Of a stretch of DNA of 64,000 bases, positions 28,077-36,349 are shown piece by piece. A program made the position numbers and the translations under genes. Under the pieces are notes generated by a model. It was given only the letters and a program-made list of their open reading frames with translations. It did no database searches and was not told the DNA's origin. Where the stretch lies: contig NZ_LPWA01000109.1 in NCBI RefSeq assembly GCF_001510895.1, positions 216,285 to 280,284 of the forward strand, in the 5' to 3' direction. Position 1 is the stretch's first letter, and each line of letters begins with the position of its first letter. The stretch comes from Mesorhizobium loti (GTDB lineage Bacteria; Pseudomonadota; Alphaproteobacteria; Rhizobiales; Rhizobiaceae).

Positions 28077-29227
28077 CGGCAGGTTTTCGCGATCAGCTCT
28101 ACCGCGTCATCGAGCTTTGAATAGATCAGGCGGTAGGTTTGCGCCGATCCGATGAGTCGGGTCAGCACGTCGAATGCCGTGCCGCTCAGTTCTCGGCCGC
28201 GTGCAGACGCGCCGTTGAGCAGGATACGCAATGCGCTGGCAGGATCGACCGGTTCTAGGCAAGCTTTCGCGTCGCGACCTCGATGAAGCTGGATCACACT
28301 GCCGATGGGCGCGGGAGAAGGCGGCACGAACTCCCTCGGCACGGCAAAACGAACGCGCCTTCGGTCCGGACGGCGACAGACCGGAACGGCCGCGATATCG
28401 GGGTAATATTCGGCCAGAAGCGGCCATGCTCCCGCCTTGACCGCGGGGGCAAACGGAAGGCCCACGCCCTGCCCCTTGGCGTCCAGCAGCGTCACGTCAT
28501 CGGATGCGAAACCGAACCCTGCATGGACCAGCGCCAAGGTCAGCGTTGTCTTGCCCGCGCCTGGATTTCCGCAGAGAAGCACGATGCGTTCATTGCTGAG
28601 CACCGCAGCCGCGTGCAGGGCAAGTTCGTAGGCGCCGTGATCGAGGACCTCGGTCAGCAAATGCCCTTTCAGCATGACGGGCAATTCGTCGGGTGAGCAG
28701 GACAGGATCCAGTCGCCGTCCCGGAACAGGTGGAGCCGTCCCTCGTGCTCAACCACCTGGAGCACAACGTCGGCAGTCTCTCTTCGGACCTCGAGATGCC
28801 GAAATACGGTGGCCGCGGGAAAGGCGCAGGCCGCCGGATAGAGGATGCGTATGTGAAGGCCCGCAACGGCGACAACCTGGCTCACGGGTTCTTGCACTGA
28901 TGATGGAGACGACGGCGAGCGGGGCCGTATCAGACTGAGCCGCTGCCAATCCCAAAGCGCTGCCTCGACATGCCTGTCTGCCTCAAGCCTGTCGACGCCG
29001 CTGCGCGCCATCTCGACCGAGATGGCTTGCGGCGATGTGCCTTCCTCGAGCGAGCGCCAGATGTCGGCTGCAGTATCGTTGACGGCGAAAATCGCCTGCT
29101 GGGTCGGGCTGAACAGGATGTTTTGCCCCCCGACCCGTACCAACCGCCCTTGGGTGACAAACCGCACAGCGCTGCGATCGGCGGAACCTGACGTCATGGT
29201 TTCGTCGATCGCCTTGTCGTGATTCAT
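28073..29227 (-). CDS. PqqD-like domain fused to HPr kinase-like domain
   Basis: 384 residues from ATG 29227. Residues about 20-90 form a PqqD-like winged helix (RFVTQGRLVRVGGQNILFSP, FAVNDTAADIWRSLEEG), a fold used in many peptide-modifying systems to bind leader peptides. Residues about 130-384 resemble HPr kinase/phosphorylase: an N-terminal sandwich, then the P-loop LLCGNPGAGKTTLTLAL (about residue 218) and FASDDVTLLD. The canonical phosphotransferase partner HPr is absent from this window. Such proteins are known in paeninodin-type lasso peptide clusters as separate genes and in exopolysaccharide-linked loci. Here there is no lasso cyclase or protease. The 4-bp overlap with the nucleotidyltransferase gene indicates coupling. 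Confidence 0.85.
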   Translation of the reverse strand: MNHDKAIDETMTSGSADRSAVRFVTQGRLVRVGGQNILFSPTQQAIFAVNDTAADIWRSLEEGTSPQAISVEMARSGVDRLEADRHVEAALWDWQRLSLIRPRSPSSPSSVQEPVSQVVAVAGLHIRILYPAACAFPAATVFRHLEVRRETADVVLQVVEHEGRLHLFRDGDWILSCSPDELPVMLKGHLLTEVLDHGAYELALHAAAVLSNERIVLLCGNPGAGKTTLTLALVHAGFGFASDDVTLLDAKGQGVGLPFAPAVKAGAWPLLAEYYPDIAAVPVCRRPDRRRVRFAVPREFVPPSPAPIGSVIQLHRGRDAKACLEPVDPASALRILLNGASARGRELSGTAFDVLTRLIGSAQTYRLIYSKLDDAVELIAKTCR

Positions 29228-29265
29228 TGCGTCTGCCAACGGGTGACTTGCCGACAGGTGCGCGC

Positions 29266-30276
29266 TCACAGCGCTTCGTCGGAGAACCGGGGCACGTCCG
29301 GATGCGCCGCGACCCATTGGAGATACGCCCGGTTCCAGTAGTCGCGGGCGTTCGCGCCCGTCAGTACCTTGAACCCGGACGGCGGCAGCGGAAATTTGAA
29401 CGGGATTGGTTCGTCGGGCAGCCACAGCAATGTGTTGTCACGACTTTCAACCGTCAGCGCCCACGTTCTTTCGAGGCGACGCAATCCACGCATGTTTGCC
29501 GAAGTCAGCGCGAAAACCGATCCCGTGATCCTCAACCTGGGTGACTGATCGACAGCCTTGATCGGCGCTTGATGTGTGATCTCGCCTTTGGAGAGAAAGG
29601 CGTGCATGCGGATGAGGGTTCGGTCGACCCGCACGGTCTCCCCTGTCCCATCCCGTTCGTTCGACGCAGGATCCACGCTGATCCCCGAGAAACACCCGTC
29701 GAACAGGCAATCCTCGACGATGCCGCTCAGGAGATAATCGTTCTCCACCGCATCGTCCCTGACTTCGCTGAACCAGCAGCCTCTCAGGTGAAAGCCATCG
29801 GCCCGCTCGGCGAAACGGATGGCATCCCAGCAGCGGCGCGTACGGACACCTTCTATTGTCGCATTGGTGGATCCGTCCCTGACAAGCAGGGCCGCGCTGT
29901 TGCAGTAAGTGTCCCGCCAATCAGAGGTTAGCGGCACCTGGCCGTCGAAGCGCCCTCCGATGAAGTGAACGCCAGGGCAGTTGCGGAGGACGACTGGATA
30001 GCGATTGATCGGCAACGTCCCCTCGTCGCAGCCCATCGTCTCGCTGGGATTGCTGTTTCTGCTGTTGGCGACTGTGAAGGAAGCATTCCGAGCGTCGATT
30101 GTTGCTCCGGCCTCGAGATCCCGAATTAATTGTTTCTCGTAGCCATATTCACCTTTCAGAACGAGCTGCTTGCCCCCCGGCGTCTGTCCGCCTTCCGCCT
30201 GGCAGAAGCCCGGCAGCAGAGCAAATACTGGATACAAACCGGCAAAGCCTATGAATGAGCGGCGGTCCATCCTCAT
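29266..30276 (-). CDS. Exported right-handed beta-helix protein
   Basis: 336 residues from ATG 30276. It has a Tat-like N terminus MRMDRRSFIGFAGLYPVFAL with AEG after the hydrophobic part. The body is a run of short beta-strand turns typical of parallel beta-helix (pectate-lyase-like) proteins: VVLRNCPGVHFIGGRF, ATIEGVRTRRCWDAIRF, GFHLRGCWFSEVRDDAVEN, GIVEDCLFDGCFSGISV. No catalytic residues can be assigned with confidence. Polysaccharide loci often carry such proteins as lyases or epimerases acting on the polymer. It begins 22 bp after the P-loop kinase gene, in the same operon. Confidence 0.75.
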   Translation of the reverse strand: MRMDRRSFIGFAGLYPVFALLPGFCQAEGGQTPGGKQLVLKGEYGYEKQLIRDLEAGATIDARNASFTVANSRNSNPSETMGCDEGTLPINRYPVVLRNCPGVHFIGGRFDGQVPLTSDWRDTYCNSAALLVRDGSTNATIEGVRTRRCWDAIRFAERADGFHLRGCWFSEVRDDAVENDYLLSGIVEDCLFDGCFSGISVDPASNERDGTGETVRVDRTLIRMHAFLSKGEITHQAPIKAVDQSPRLRITGSVFALTSANMRGLRRLERTWALTVESRDNTLLWLPDEPIPFKFPLPPSGFKVLTGANARDYWNRAYLQWVAAHPDVPRFSDEAL

Positions 30277-30298
30277 GCTCACCAATTGACTGACTTGC

Positions 30299-31132
30299 TC
30301 ATCGATCGGCCGAATCGCATGGCCGATGTCGTTCGAGGCAGGCCAAAAGCACCGCCTCCAGCGCTCTTTCAGCCACATCCTCGGGCGATGCCAGCCTTTC
30401 CACGTCGACTGTCGCCAGCAGGCCGACGTGATCTTCCGTTTCTATTTCCCTCTCGAGACCGGCCGTCAGCTCGCGGCAAATTCGATCCGCCGTCGACCAG
30501 AGATCGCGGTCGCAGTCGGGAGATGCCCTTTGCATCCGCGAGGACCGATCACCCCTCTTCAGGAGTCGATCTCGTGCCATGCCGGTTTCAGCGCGCAGAT
30601 GGACGAAAAGCATGTCACCGACGCCAATGGCGGACAGGATATCAAACCAGTTCTCGGAAGTTGCCCGACGCTTGCCTTTCAGAAATATAGACCAGAAGCC
30701 CTGCAGCAATCCCTGGTCCATCACAATTATAGTATTTTGCCTAGGCCTCTCGCTCTGGATATAGGCAACCAATACGGACATGTTCCAGATCACTTTGACC
30801 GCATCGGTAGTCGACGATTGTCCGCTTTCGATGACAAAGCGGGCTATTCGCATCAGCAGCGAGCGAAACTCACGGTCCTTAAACCTTGGGGCAACAATAC
30901 TGATCCTATGGATCTGCCGGCTGAAGAAGTTTCTTGTCCCCCACGCCATTCGCACGTCGCCGACCAGCGGGCCACACCGTCGCAAGCCGTTCGCCACCAA
31001 GCGGGAGGCGGTTGTTTTTCCGACCCCGGGAAGACCGAAGAATTCCACAAATCGAATGTCGGTCTGAAGCGCGCGTGCTTCGAGGCTCGGCGGCAGGCCT
31101 GCCGCCAGGTCATGAACCATATGCGAAGTCAT
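30299..31132 (-). CDS. P-loop kinase of thymidylate-kinase-like type
   Basis: 277 residues with Walker A FFGLPGVGKTTASRL (about residue 35), a Walker-B-like IIVMDQGLLQG (about residue 138) and a basic lid segment (RDRLLKRGDRSSRMQ). This is the architecture of nucleoside or nucleotide monophosphate kinases, but no substrate motif was identified. It lies between the O-antigen polymerase and the beta-helix gene. Together with the nucleotidyltransferase at 27081 it mirrors, as separate genes, the two domains fused at 9348-10975. Confidence 0.8.
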   Translation of the reverse strand: MTSHMVHDLAAGLPPSLEARALQTDIRFVEFFGLPGVGKTTASRLVANGLRRCGPLVGDVRMAWGTRNFFSRQIHRISIVAPRFKDREFRSLLMRIARFVIESGQSSTTDAVKVIWNMSVLVAYIQSERPRQNTIIVMDQGLLQGFWSIFLKGKRRATSENWFDILSAIGVGDMLFVHLRAETGMARDRLLKRGDRSSRMQRASPDCDRDLWSTADRICRELTAGLEREIETEDHVGLLATVDVERLASPEDVAERALEAVLLACLERHRPCDSADR

Positions 31133-31198
31133 TGGAGGTGATAAGATTGAGTCTCGGAAGATCGACGAACCAGGAAGACGCTCTTGCTCTTTATTTCT

Positions 31199-32479
31199 TC
31201 AATGTTCGAGTAGCTGAAATCCGGCCTTGGCATACAGTTTTGGCTTATCGTCAAGCGCGGGCTGCAGCGATCGTTGCCTGCCGCGGTAGAATATGAGCAA
31301 AGCTAGCGGCAGCCAGAAGAAAGCCGCCGTTGACGGGCCGAAGGAATCGCTCATCTGGTTTGCGACGATGTAATTCAACACCGAAACCGACGCTCCGAGC
31401 ACCATCACATCCGCTTTCGTCACATCCTCGCTCGTGCCGGTTCCAATCAATGTACCAAGGACGGCGCTCGTCATATATGTCGTGACCAGCAGAACGATGA
31501 CCGTTACCAACGCAGCACCGGGCACTCCCAGCGTTCTGAAGTAATCAATGAACAGGTTGTGGCTATGGGGGGCTATGTCGCCCACCCACTGCCCAGCACC
31601 CACTCCCCGGAACGGATGAGCCAAGCCCAGATCGATCGATATCGCCCATAGTCGCTCCCGCGATACCACCGAATGCGCCTCGCCCCCCGAAAGCTGAGTG
31701 AACAATAGGCCGTAAGCCCGCGGATTAAAGTGCTGCAATGTTTGCAAACTCGCCAGAAGCAATAATGGAGCCACAACCATCCCAACAATTGTTGTTACAG
31801 GCCGCTTCCTCCTTCTTGCGAGGTAAATACTGTACAGTCCGTAGAAAAGTCCAAGCCCTACAACGCCGACGACGAAATTGGTCTTTGAGCCCGACTTTAC
31901 CAAACCAAAGAGTACCGCCATGAGGCAGCCCGCGAGAACAATTCGAAGCCCGCGGGAAACCGTCAGCCTCGCGGCAACAAGAGGCAGGCCCGCCGACAGG
32001 GCAATTCCCAGTTGGTTCGAATGCTTGAAGTATCCTGCAGCCCTGTCGGCGAACCTGGCACCGCCGAACCCGACTGTCACGAGGCAGGATGTTACGACGC
32101 TCATGATGATCATGGCCGTCACAATCCTATCAATCGCCTCGGGACCCTTGGGCCTCGTAGAGATCGCCGCGATCGCCGGGATAACGGCGAAACCAAAAAT
32201 CTGCGCGAAAACCGCGCGCCCGGTCCTGATCGGATCGTCTGCGTAGGTCATCGATAGCAGGGAAAGAACAATGATGAGGGCTGATACCGTCAGCACGGCA
32301 GTCGCCAGGGCCGCTTCGCTCCGATGCAGGCGTCTTGCCGCCTCGCCGTAGGAGGCGACGCTTACCAGGGCGCAGAACAGAGCGAGCAAGAAGGAAAGCG
32401 AGCCATCAGATCCGCCAATCCGCGCCGCGGCGGGGAACCATGTCGACACGATAAGCAAGAGAATGGACGCTTGTAACAT
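31199..32479 (-). CDS. O-antigen polymerase/ligase family membrane protein (Wzy-like)
   Basis: 426 residues with about 10 to 12 hydrophobic helices and a large periplasmic loop carrying the Wzy_C signature: SRERLWAISIDLGLAHPF, then GVGAGQWVGDIAPHSHN and a GVPGAA turn. It is the probable polymerase of the lipid-linked repeat unit, working with the ExoP-like co-polymerase and the flippase. It heads the minus-strand gene run (67 bp before the kinase). Base composition is somewhat lower in GC than in the neighbours, as is common for Wzy genes. Confidence 0.88.
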   Translation of the reverse strand: MLQASILLLIVSTWFPAAARIGGSDGSLSFLLALFCALVSVASYGEAARRLHRSEAALATAVLTVSALIIVLSLLSMTYADDPIRTGRAVFAQIFGFAVIPAIAAISTRPKGPEAIDRIVTAMIIMSVVTSCLVTVGFGGARFADRAAGYFKHSNQLGIALSAGLPLVAARLTVSRGLRIVLAGCLMAVLFGLVKSGSKTNFVVGVVGLGLFYGLYSIYLARRRKRPVTTIVGMVVAPLLLLASLQTLQHFNPRAYGLLFTQLSGGEAHSVVSRERLWAISIDLGLAHPFRGVGAGQWVGDIAPHSHNLFIDYFRTLGVPGAALVTVIVLLVTTYMTSAVLGTLIGTGTSEDVTKADVMVLGASVSVLNYIVANQMSDSFGPSTAAFFWLPLALLIFYRGRQRSLQPALDDKPKLYAKAGFQLLEH

Positions 32480-32890
32480 AGTAGATGGCGCGTCACGCTG
32501 AAGCGCTATGCGGTAAATGCGAGCCGACGCGGCTTTGCACCGTCAGGCAACGTTCAGCGCCCTTTGTCTTGATTAGCAACACTGAGAACAGAGGCTCGGC
32601 ACACCTTGCCGTGGAACAATTCCAGACATGCTGCCGCACTGCGGGTGAAGTTCCGTGTACCTATTCCACAAGCAGCGTAGGCTGAGCGCCCGGACAAGGA
32701 AATGAGCAAAAACGCGTCATTCGGAGAAGGTGTCCTACGCCCTTTGTGCAAGCAGCGGCGATGCAGCGATTTCCCGCCACCTGGTTGAGGCCGTCAGGCG
32801 CGCGCCGAGATTGAGAGTTGGTACGGATTCGCAGATGTGGGAGACTTGGCCACAGCACATTTTGAGTCTTCCACATTATAGGAGATCGCC
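32480..32890. other. Divergent intergenic region
   Basis: About 410 bp between the divergent Wzy-like gene and the small membrane protein. No coding sequence or repeat was recognised. It should contain promoters for both directions. AGGAG at 32879-32884 is the ribosome binding site of the next gene. Confidence 0.45.
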
Positions 32891-33136
32891 GTGCTTTGGG
32901 GCCTTGTCGCTGTCGGTGCGATCGGCATTTTGCTGGGATTGCGCGTTCGTGCGCCTGCGCTCATCGTCGCGACCGCGGCGACCGTCGCGGTCGGCGCCAT
33001 TGCCGGCGGCATTGGCCATCTGTTTGATTGGCACCGCCTGCTTTCGATCCTCCTTCTCGTCGTCACGCTGCAGTGCGCCTACCTGCTCGGCCTCTTCCTC
33101 GGCGCCATGTGGCGTCGGATGACTCCCGAGCAATGA
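32891..33136 (+). CDS. Small membrane protein, two or three helices
   Basis: 81 residues from GTG 32891, supported by AGGAG 7 bp upstream. Hydrophobic helices cover WGLVAVGAIGILLGL, ALIVATAATVAVGAIAGGI and LLSILLLVVTLQCAYLLGLF, with a short basic tail (MWRRMTPEQ). No family is recognised. Its position beside polymerase and sugar-transferase genes suggests an accessory role in polysaccharide synthesis. Confidence 0.65.
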   Translation: MLWGLVAVGAIGILLGLRVRAPALIVATAATVAVGAIAGGIGHLFDWHRLLSILLLVVTLQCAYLLGLFLGAMWRRMTPEQ

Positions 33137-33248
33137 CGGCCGCAGCTGCCATTTCCGTCGCCGCCGGTCCATTCACCGCTGAGTGCCGCAAGATACTGCG
33201 GTCTCGGTGGCGAGGACATGCATGAAGAAGAATTTGCGACCCGCTTGG

Positions 33249-33974
33249 TCAGGAGGCATGGTCGAATTTCATCACGGCGAAGATGGTCCGCACAAGAATG
33301 ACGACATCGACCCATATGGACCAGTTTCGCACATAACGGCTGTCGATGGAGACGCGACTGGGATAGTCGATTGCGTCCCTGCCTGTTACTTGCCAAAGGC
33401 CGGTCAGCCCTGGCCGGGTTCGAAGGTAGTCGATCGCGCAAGCGCCGTAGCGTTGCAGTTCGTCGGGAACGACTGGCCGAGGACCGACACAACTCATGTC
33501 GCCGCGCAGCACATTGATGAGCTGAGGCAACTCATCGAGGCTTGATTTCCTGAGAATGTGTCCCAGGAATGTGATGCGCGGGTCGTTCTTGAATTTCCAG
33601 TTCTGCTCCCACTCCTTGGCGGCTTCGGGATTGTTCGCAATATAGTCGGCAAGAACCTGATCGGCGTTGGCGACCATGGTCCTGAACTTGTAGCAGGCGA
33701 AACGCTTGCCGTTGAAGCCGACCCTGCTGTGGGAGAATATCGCCGGCGCGCCGTCGGTCGCCAATATCAGGAGGGCAATCGCCAACATGACCGGGGCGGC
33801 AAGGACAAGCGCGATCGATGCGACCGTCACATCCATGATTCGCTTGCGCCGCCCCCCTAGCGGGCGCTGGTTTTGGCCGACGCGGATGCCGGGCCTGCGG
33901 GGGTTCATGTCAAATGCGCTGATTGTCATGAGTTTCGCCAAGGAACACGGCTGGTTTTCCGCCCTCAACTTCAC
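33249..33974 (-). CDS. ExoY-type undecaprenyl-phosphate sugar-1-phosphate transferase
   Basis: About 241 residues (GTG 33974; internal starts at 33929 or later are possible). It has a single N-terminal membrane helix (VTVASIALVLAAPVMLAIALL) and the full bacterial sugar transferase signature: SRVGFNGKRFACYKFRTMV, ITFLGHILRKSSLDELPQL, MSCVGPRPVVPDEL and RPGLTGLWQVTGR. This family starts polysaccharide assembly by moving hexose-1-phosphate onto undecaprenyl phosphate. It is the probable priming enzyme for the polymer of this island. Confidence 0.93.
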   Translation of the reverse strand: MKLRAENQPCSLAKLMTISAFDMNPRRPGIRVGQNQRPLGGRRKRIMDVTVASIALVLAAPVMLAIALLILATDGAPAIFSHSRVGFNGKRFACYKFRTMVANADQVLADYIANNPEAAKEWEQNWKFKNDPRITFLGHILRKSSLDELPQLINVLRGDMSCVGPRPVVPDELQRYGACAIDYLRTRPGLTGLWQVTGRDAIDYPSRVSIDSRYVRNWSIWVDVVILVRTIFAVMKFDHAS

Positions 33975-34246
33975 AGCGGCTGGTCATCCTCGGCAAGAAC
34001 CGCAAAGGAGGTAGCGCCGCAACCGACCCGGATTACCCGTTAGCCTGATCCGCGCCTCGCGGGCATGATGGCAATAAGCCTTCTGATCAAATGACGTGCC
34101 ACCAAGCACCCATTTTCTGCAGTAGCGGTTCGGGGCGGGTTCGGCTGTATTGCGGGAGCGACGCAGGCCGTAAAAGACGTACGCCAACGCAATGCATGAA
34201 AAAGCGTGCGCATCGCGAGCCTATCTGACAGTGGAGACCGCACAAC

Positions 34247-35329
34247 GTGGCGCCCAGCCTGAAGCCTTCGCCCCGTGATTTCCCTGCAAGGCCGTCTGCT
34301 CGTCATGATGCCGAGATCGACCACGCGGAAGCACTGGCTATTGTGCGCAACCAAATAGCCTTGCTCGATCTCGATCTCTCTGGCCTCACTGTGGTCGTTG
34401 GCGCTTCGACGGGATACCACGCGGTGACTGCGACAGCCGCGGCGCTCGCCAATGCCAATCGTGTCATTGCGCTCACTCGCATATCCGCCAGACATCCGAA
34501 CCCGGCGACGGCCGCGGACGCGACGTTGGCATTCAGCAAATACGCCAAGGTCTCCGCGCGCGTGGAAGTCACGAACCGCATCGACAGCCGTAAATGGCAG
34601 GACGTCGACCTCCTCACGAATTGTCCGCAGGTCGCGCCGATTTCGAGATCGCTTATCGAACTCTTGCCCTCCCGTGCGGTTGTTTCGCTGATGGCTGAAC
34701 CGTGGGAGCTTTGGCCAGGCGCCGTCGACTTCGACGCCTGCGACGAAGCCGGCATCAAAGTTGCGGCTCCCAATCTCAGCCATCCAGCCATAGGCTTGCT
34801 GCCGGAGTTCGCGCGGTTATGCTGCGCCTTGCTCGGTGATGCCGGCGTCGATCAACGCGCCGCCAGGTTCGCTCTCGTCTGCGACACGCCCTGCGCACCG
34901 TTCCTCGAGCATATGCTGCGCGAAGGCGGGGCCAGAGTAAGCGTTTTTTCGCACCCGCTGCTCCTGAGCGACGACGCGTGGGATGTGATCGTCGTCGCGA
35001 TGCGGCCCTCCGACAAACCACCAATGGACATCAACTGCCTCGGGCGTATCGCCCGGAACTCGCGCCATGCGCTGCTGGTGCAGTTCAGTGGCGGGATCGA
35101 TCGCTCGGCCGCCAGCTATTTCGGTCTCGGGGTTTGGCCGCCGAAGCGACCCGCCCGCGGTCAGCTGGGCCTGCCGCTCGACGTGCTCGGAGCCGCTCCG
35201 GTAATCCGCAGACTGACAGGAGGGCTGAAAGCCGCCGAAGCTGCATACCGCAACGCGGAGTTGGGCGAAGACAGCGTTGGATTTCTGGTGAAGGCAGGAC
35301 CCGAGACGGTTGGCCGGAAACGTGCCTGA
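34247..35329 (+). CDS. Unrecognised protein with Rossmann-like glycine-rich segment
   Basis: 360 residues from GTG 34247 (GGAG at suitable distance). An N-terminal beta-alpha-beta stretch, LSGLTVVVGASTGYHAVTAT, looks like a nucleotide-binding fold, and a second alternating beta/alpha part follows (ARFALVCDTPCAPFLEHML). The general look is of an NAD(P)- or SAM-binding enzyme of two Rossmann-like halves, but no catalytic signature was found. It sits divergent to the ExoY-type gene, at the edge of the polysaccharide island. Function unknown. Confidence 0.7.
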   Translation: MAPSLKPSPRDFPARPSARHDAEIDHAEALAIVRNQIALLDLDLSGLTVVVGASTGYHAVTATAAALANANRVIALTRISARHPNPATAADATLAFSKYAKVSARVEVTNRIDSRKWQDVDLLTNCPQVAPISRSLIELLPSRAVVSLMAEPWELWPGAVDFDACDEAGIKVAAPNLSHPAIGLLPEFARLCCALLGDAGVDQRAARFALVCDTPCAPFLEHMLREGGARVSVFSHPLLLSDDAWDVIVVAMRPSDKPPMDINCLGRIARNSRHALLVQFSGGIDRSAASYFGLGVWPPKRPARGQLGLPLDVLGAAPVIRRLTGGLKAAEAAYRNAELGEDSVGFLVKAGPETVGRKRA

Positions 35330-35367
35330 ACGCCCGCCCCAGCACATCCATTCTCGAAAGGCCTATT

Positions 35368-35469
35368 AGAGCAATTCCAGGAAAAGTGTGTAACGGTTTT
35401 CCGCCCGGAATTGCGTCAAAACAAAGAGATAGAGCGGTTCGCCGTTTCCGTGAAACGGTGAACCGCTCC
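35368..35469 (+). repeat. Dispersed intergenic repeat, type A
   Basis: Begins agagcaattccaggaaaag and ends in the inverted pair gagcggttcgccgtttcc / gaaacggtgaaccgctc. Elements of this sequence are common between genes in Mesorhizobium and relatives (recognised from general knowledge, not from a search). It follows the stop of the unrecognised gene at 34247-35329. Confidence 0.65.
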
Positions 35470-35570
35470 AGACGTCCAACTTCCTGATTCTCGGATCGGA
35501 GCTGCGGCCTCAAAGAATCCGCAGTTTCGATCCGGAAATGGCGCCCAGCAATTGTACTCCGAGGACGGCC

Positions 35571-35667
35571 TAAAAGCGCGTCGCGCTGAAATTCAGGCGA
35601 CGCGCTTTAAGTCTTGTTTTAATGCATGTCCCAGAACCGCAGCACACTTCTGGGCGACATGCACTAG
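35571..35667 (-). repeat. Dispersed hairpin repeat, type B, inverted copy
   Basis: A perfect 10-bp stem (aagcgcgtcg / cgacgcgctt at 35574-35607) with an inner ctgaa/ttcag pairing, followed by a second inverted part (gcatgtcccagaa / ttctgggcgacatgc). The same two-part module occurs in the opposite orientation at 39002-39110 and 39469-39571. Lying between convergent genes, it could act as a terminator. Confidence 0.75.
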
Positions 35668-35688
35668 GCAGAAACCGGTCAAGGAGCT

Positions 35689-36324
35689 TCAAAGCATCAT
35701 CTGTCTGAGCTTGTAAGCTACCTCCGTGCGGTTCGTAGCCTTCAGTTTCTTCATAATGTTGCGGATATGGACCTTGACGGTGCTCTCGCAGAGGTTGAGC
35801 TCGTAGGCAATTATCTTGTTCGCCTTGCCCTTCCTCAGCGCCTCCACAACAGCGGCCTCGCGTGCGGTGAACATACCGGTAAGCGGGCGGGCGCCGTTTG
35901 CTGTCGAATGGATGATCTCGCGAAGCGCCAGCACGCAGCTGGCGGGCACAAAGATGCCTCCGGCGCGGGCGAGGCCAATGGCCTCGGCAGCCACCTTCAC
36001 CTTCACACTCGTGGGAATGTAACCTCGGGCGCCGCACTCAAGAGCCGCGAGGATTTCCCCCGGCTCATCGGAATCCACCACGACAATCACGGGTACCGCG
36101 CCAACCTCGCCGATGAAGTGCACGAGCTCCGCCCGAACGCTTTGATCGGTAACCTTTCTGGCCCCCAGGATGACGAGGATCGCGGATGGTTCCGCCTCGC
36201 CGTCAATATGCTGGATCTCGTCAAGCGATCCTACCGCGCTGACACGCAAAGCAGGATTGTGTTCGACAAGGCCACGAGCAAGGCATTCGCGCTCAAGTGC
36301 CCGCTTGTCGACAATTACAACCAG
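35689..36324 (-). CDS. LuxR-type regulator with degenerate receiver domain; start unclear
   Basis: The C-terminal LuxR helix-turn-helix is clear (LTGMFTAREAAVVEALRKGK, YELNLCESTVKVHIRNIMKKL). The N-terminal domain resembles a response-regulator receiver (LVVIVDKRALERECLARG) but lacks the phosphorylatable aspartate, showing ILVILGARKV there. Receiver-like sequence can be read back to the CTG at 36324, yet no ATG or GTG precedes it in frame before a TGA; the first standard start in frame is TTG 36249. A good ATG at 36349 (MKKDSQAK) is in another frame, so a small indel near 36325 is likely. It may control the polysaccharide genes, by position. Confidence 0.75.
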   Translation of the reverse strand: MVVIVDKRALERECLARGLVEHNPALRVSAVGSLDEIQHIDGEAEPSAILVILGARKVTDQSVRAELVHFIGEVGAVPVIVVVDSDEPGEILAALECGARGYIPTSVKVKVAAEAIGLARAGGIFVPASCVLALREIIHSTANGARPLTGMFTAREAAVVEALRKGKANKIIAYELNLCESTVKVHIRNIMKKLKATNRTEVAYKLRQMML

Positions 36325-36349
36325 CCTTCGCTTGGCTGTCCTTCTTCAT

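Larger units (their letters stand above)
35330..35688. other. Intergenic region occupied by dispersed repeats
   Basis: About 360 bp between convergent genes, filled mainly by repeat type A and the inverted type B module. No gene was found. Confidence 0.6.

Noticed and set aside
26754..29227. Lasso peptide biosynthetic cluster
   Set aside because: PqqD-like, HprK-like and nucleotidyltransferase functions are present, but there is no asparagine-synthetase-like cyclase or transglutaminase-like protease, and the mini-protein has a Tat-like leader, not a lasso-type one.
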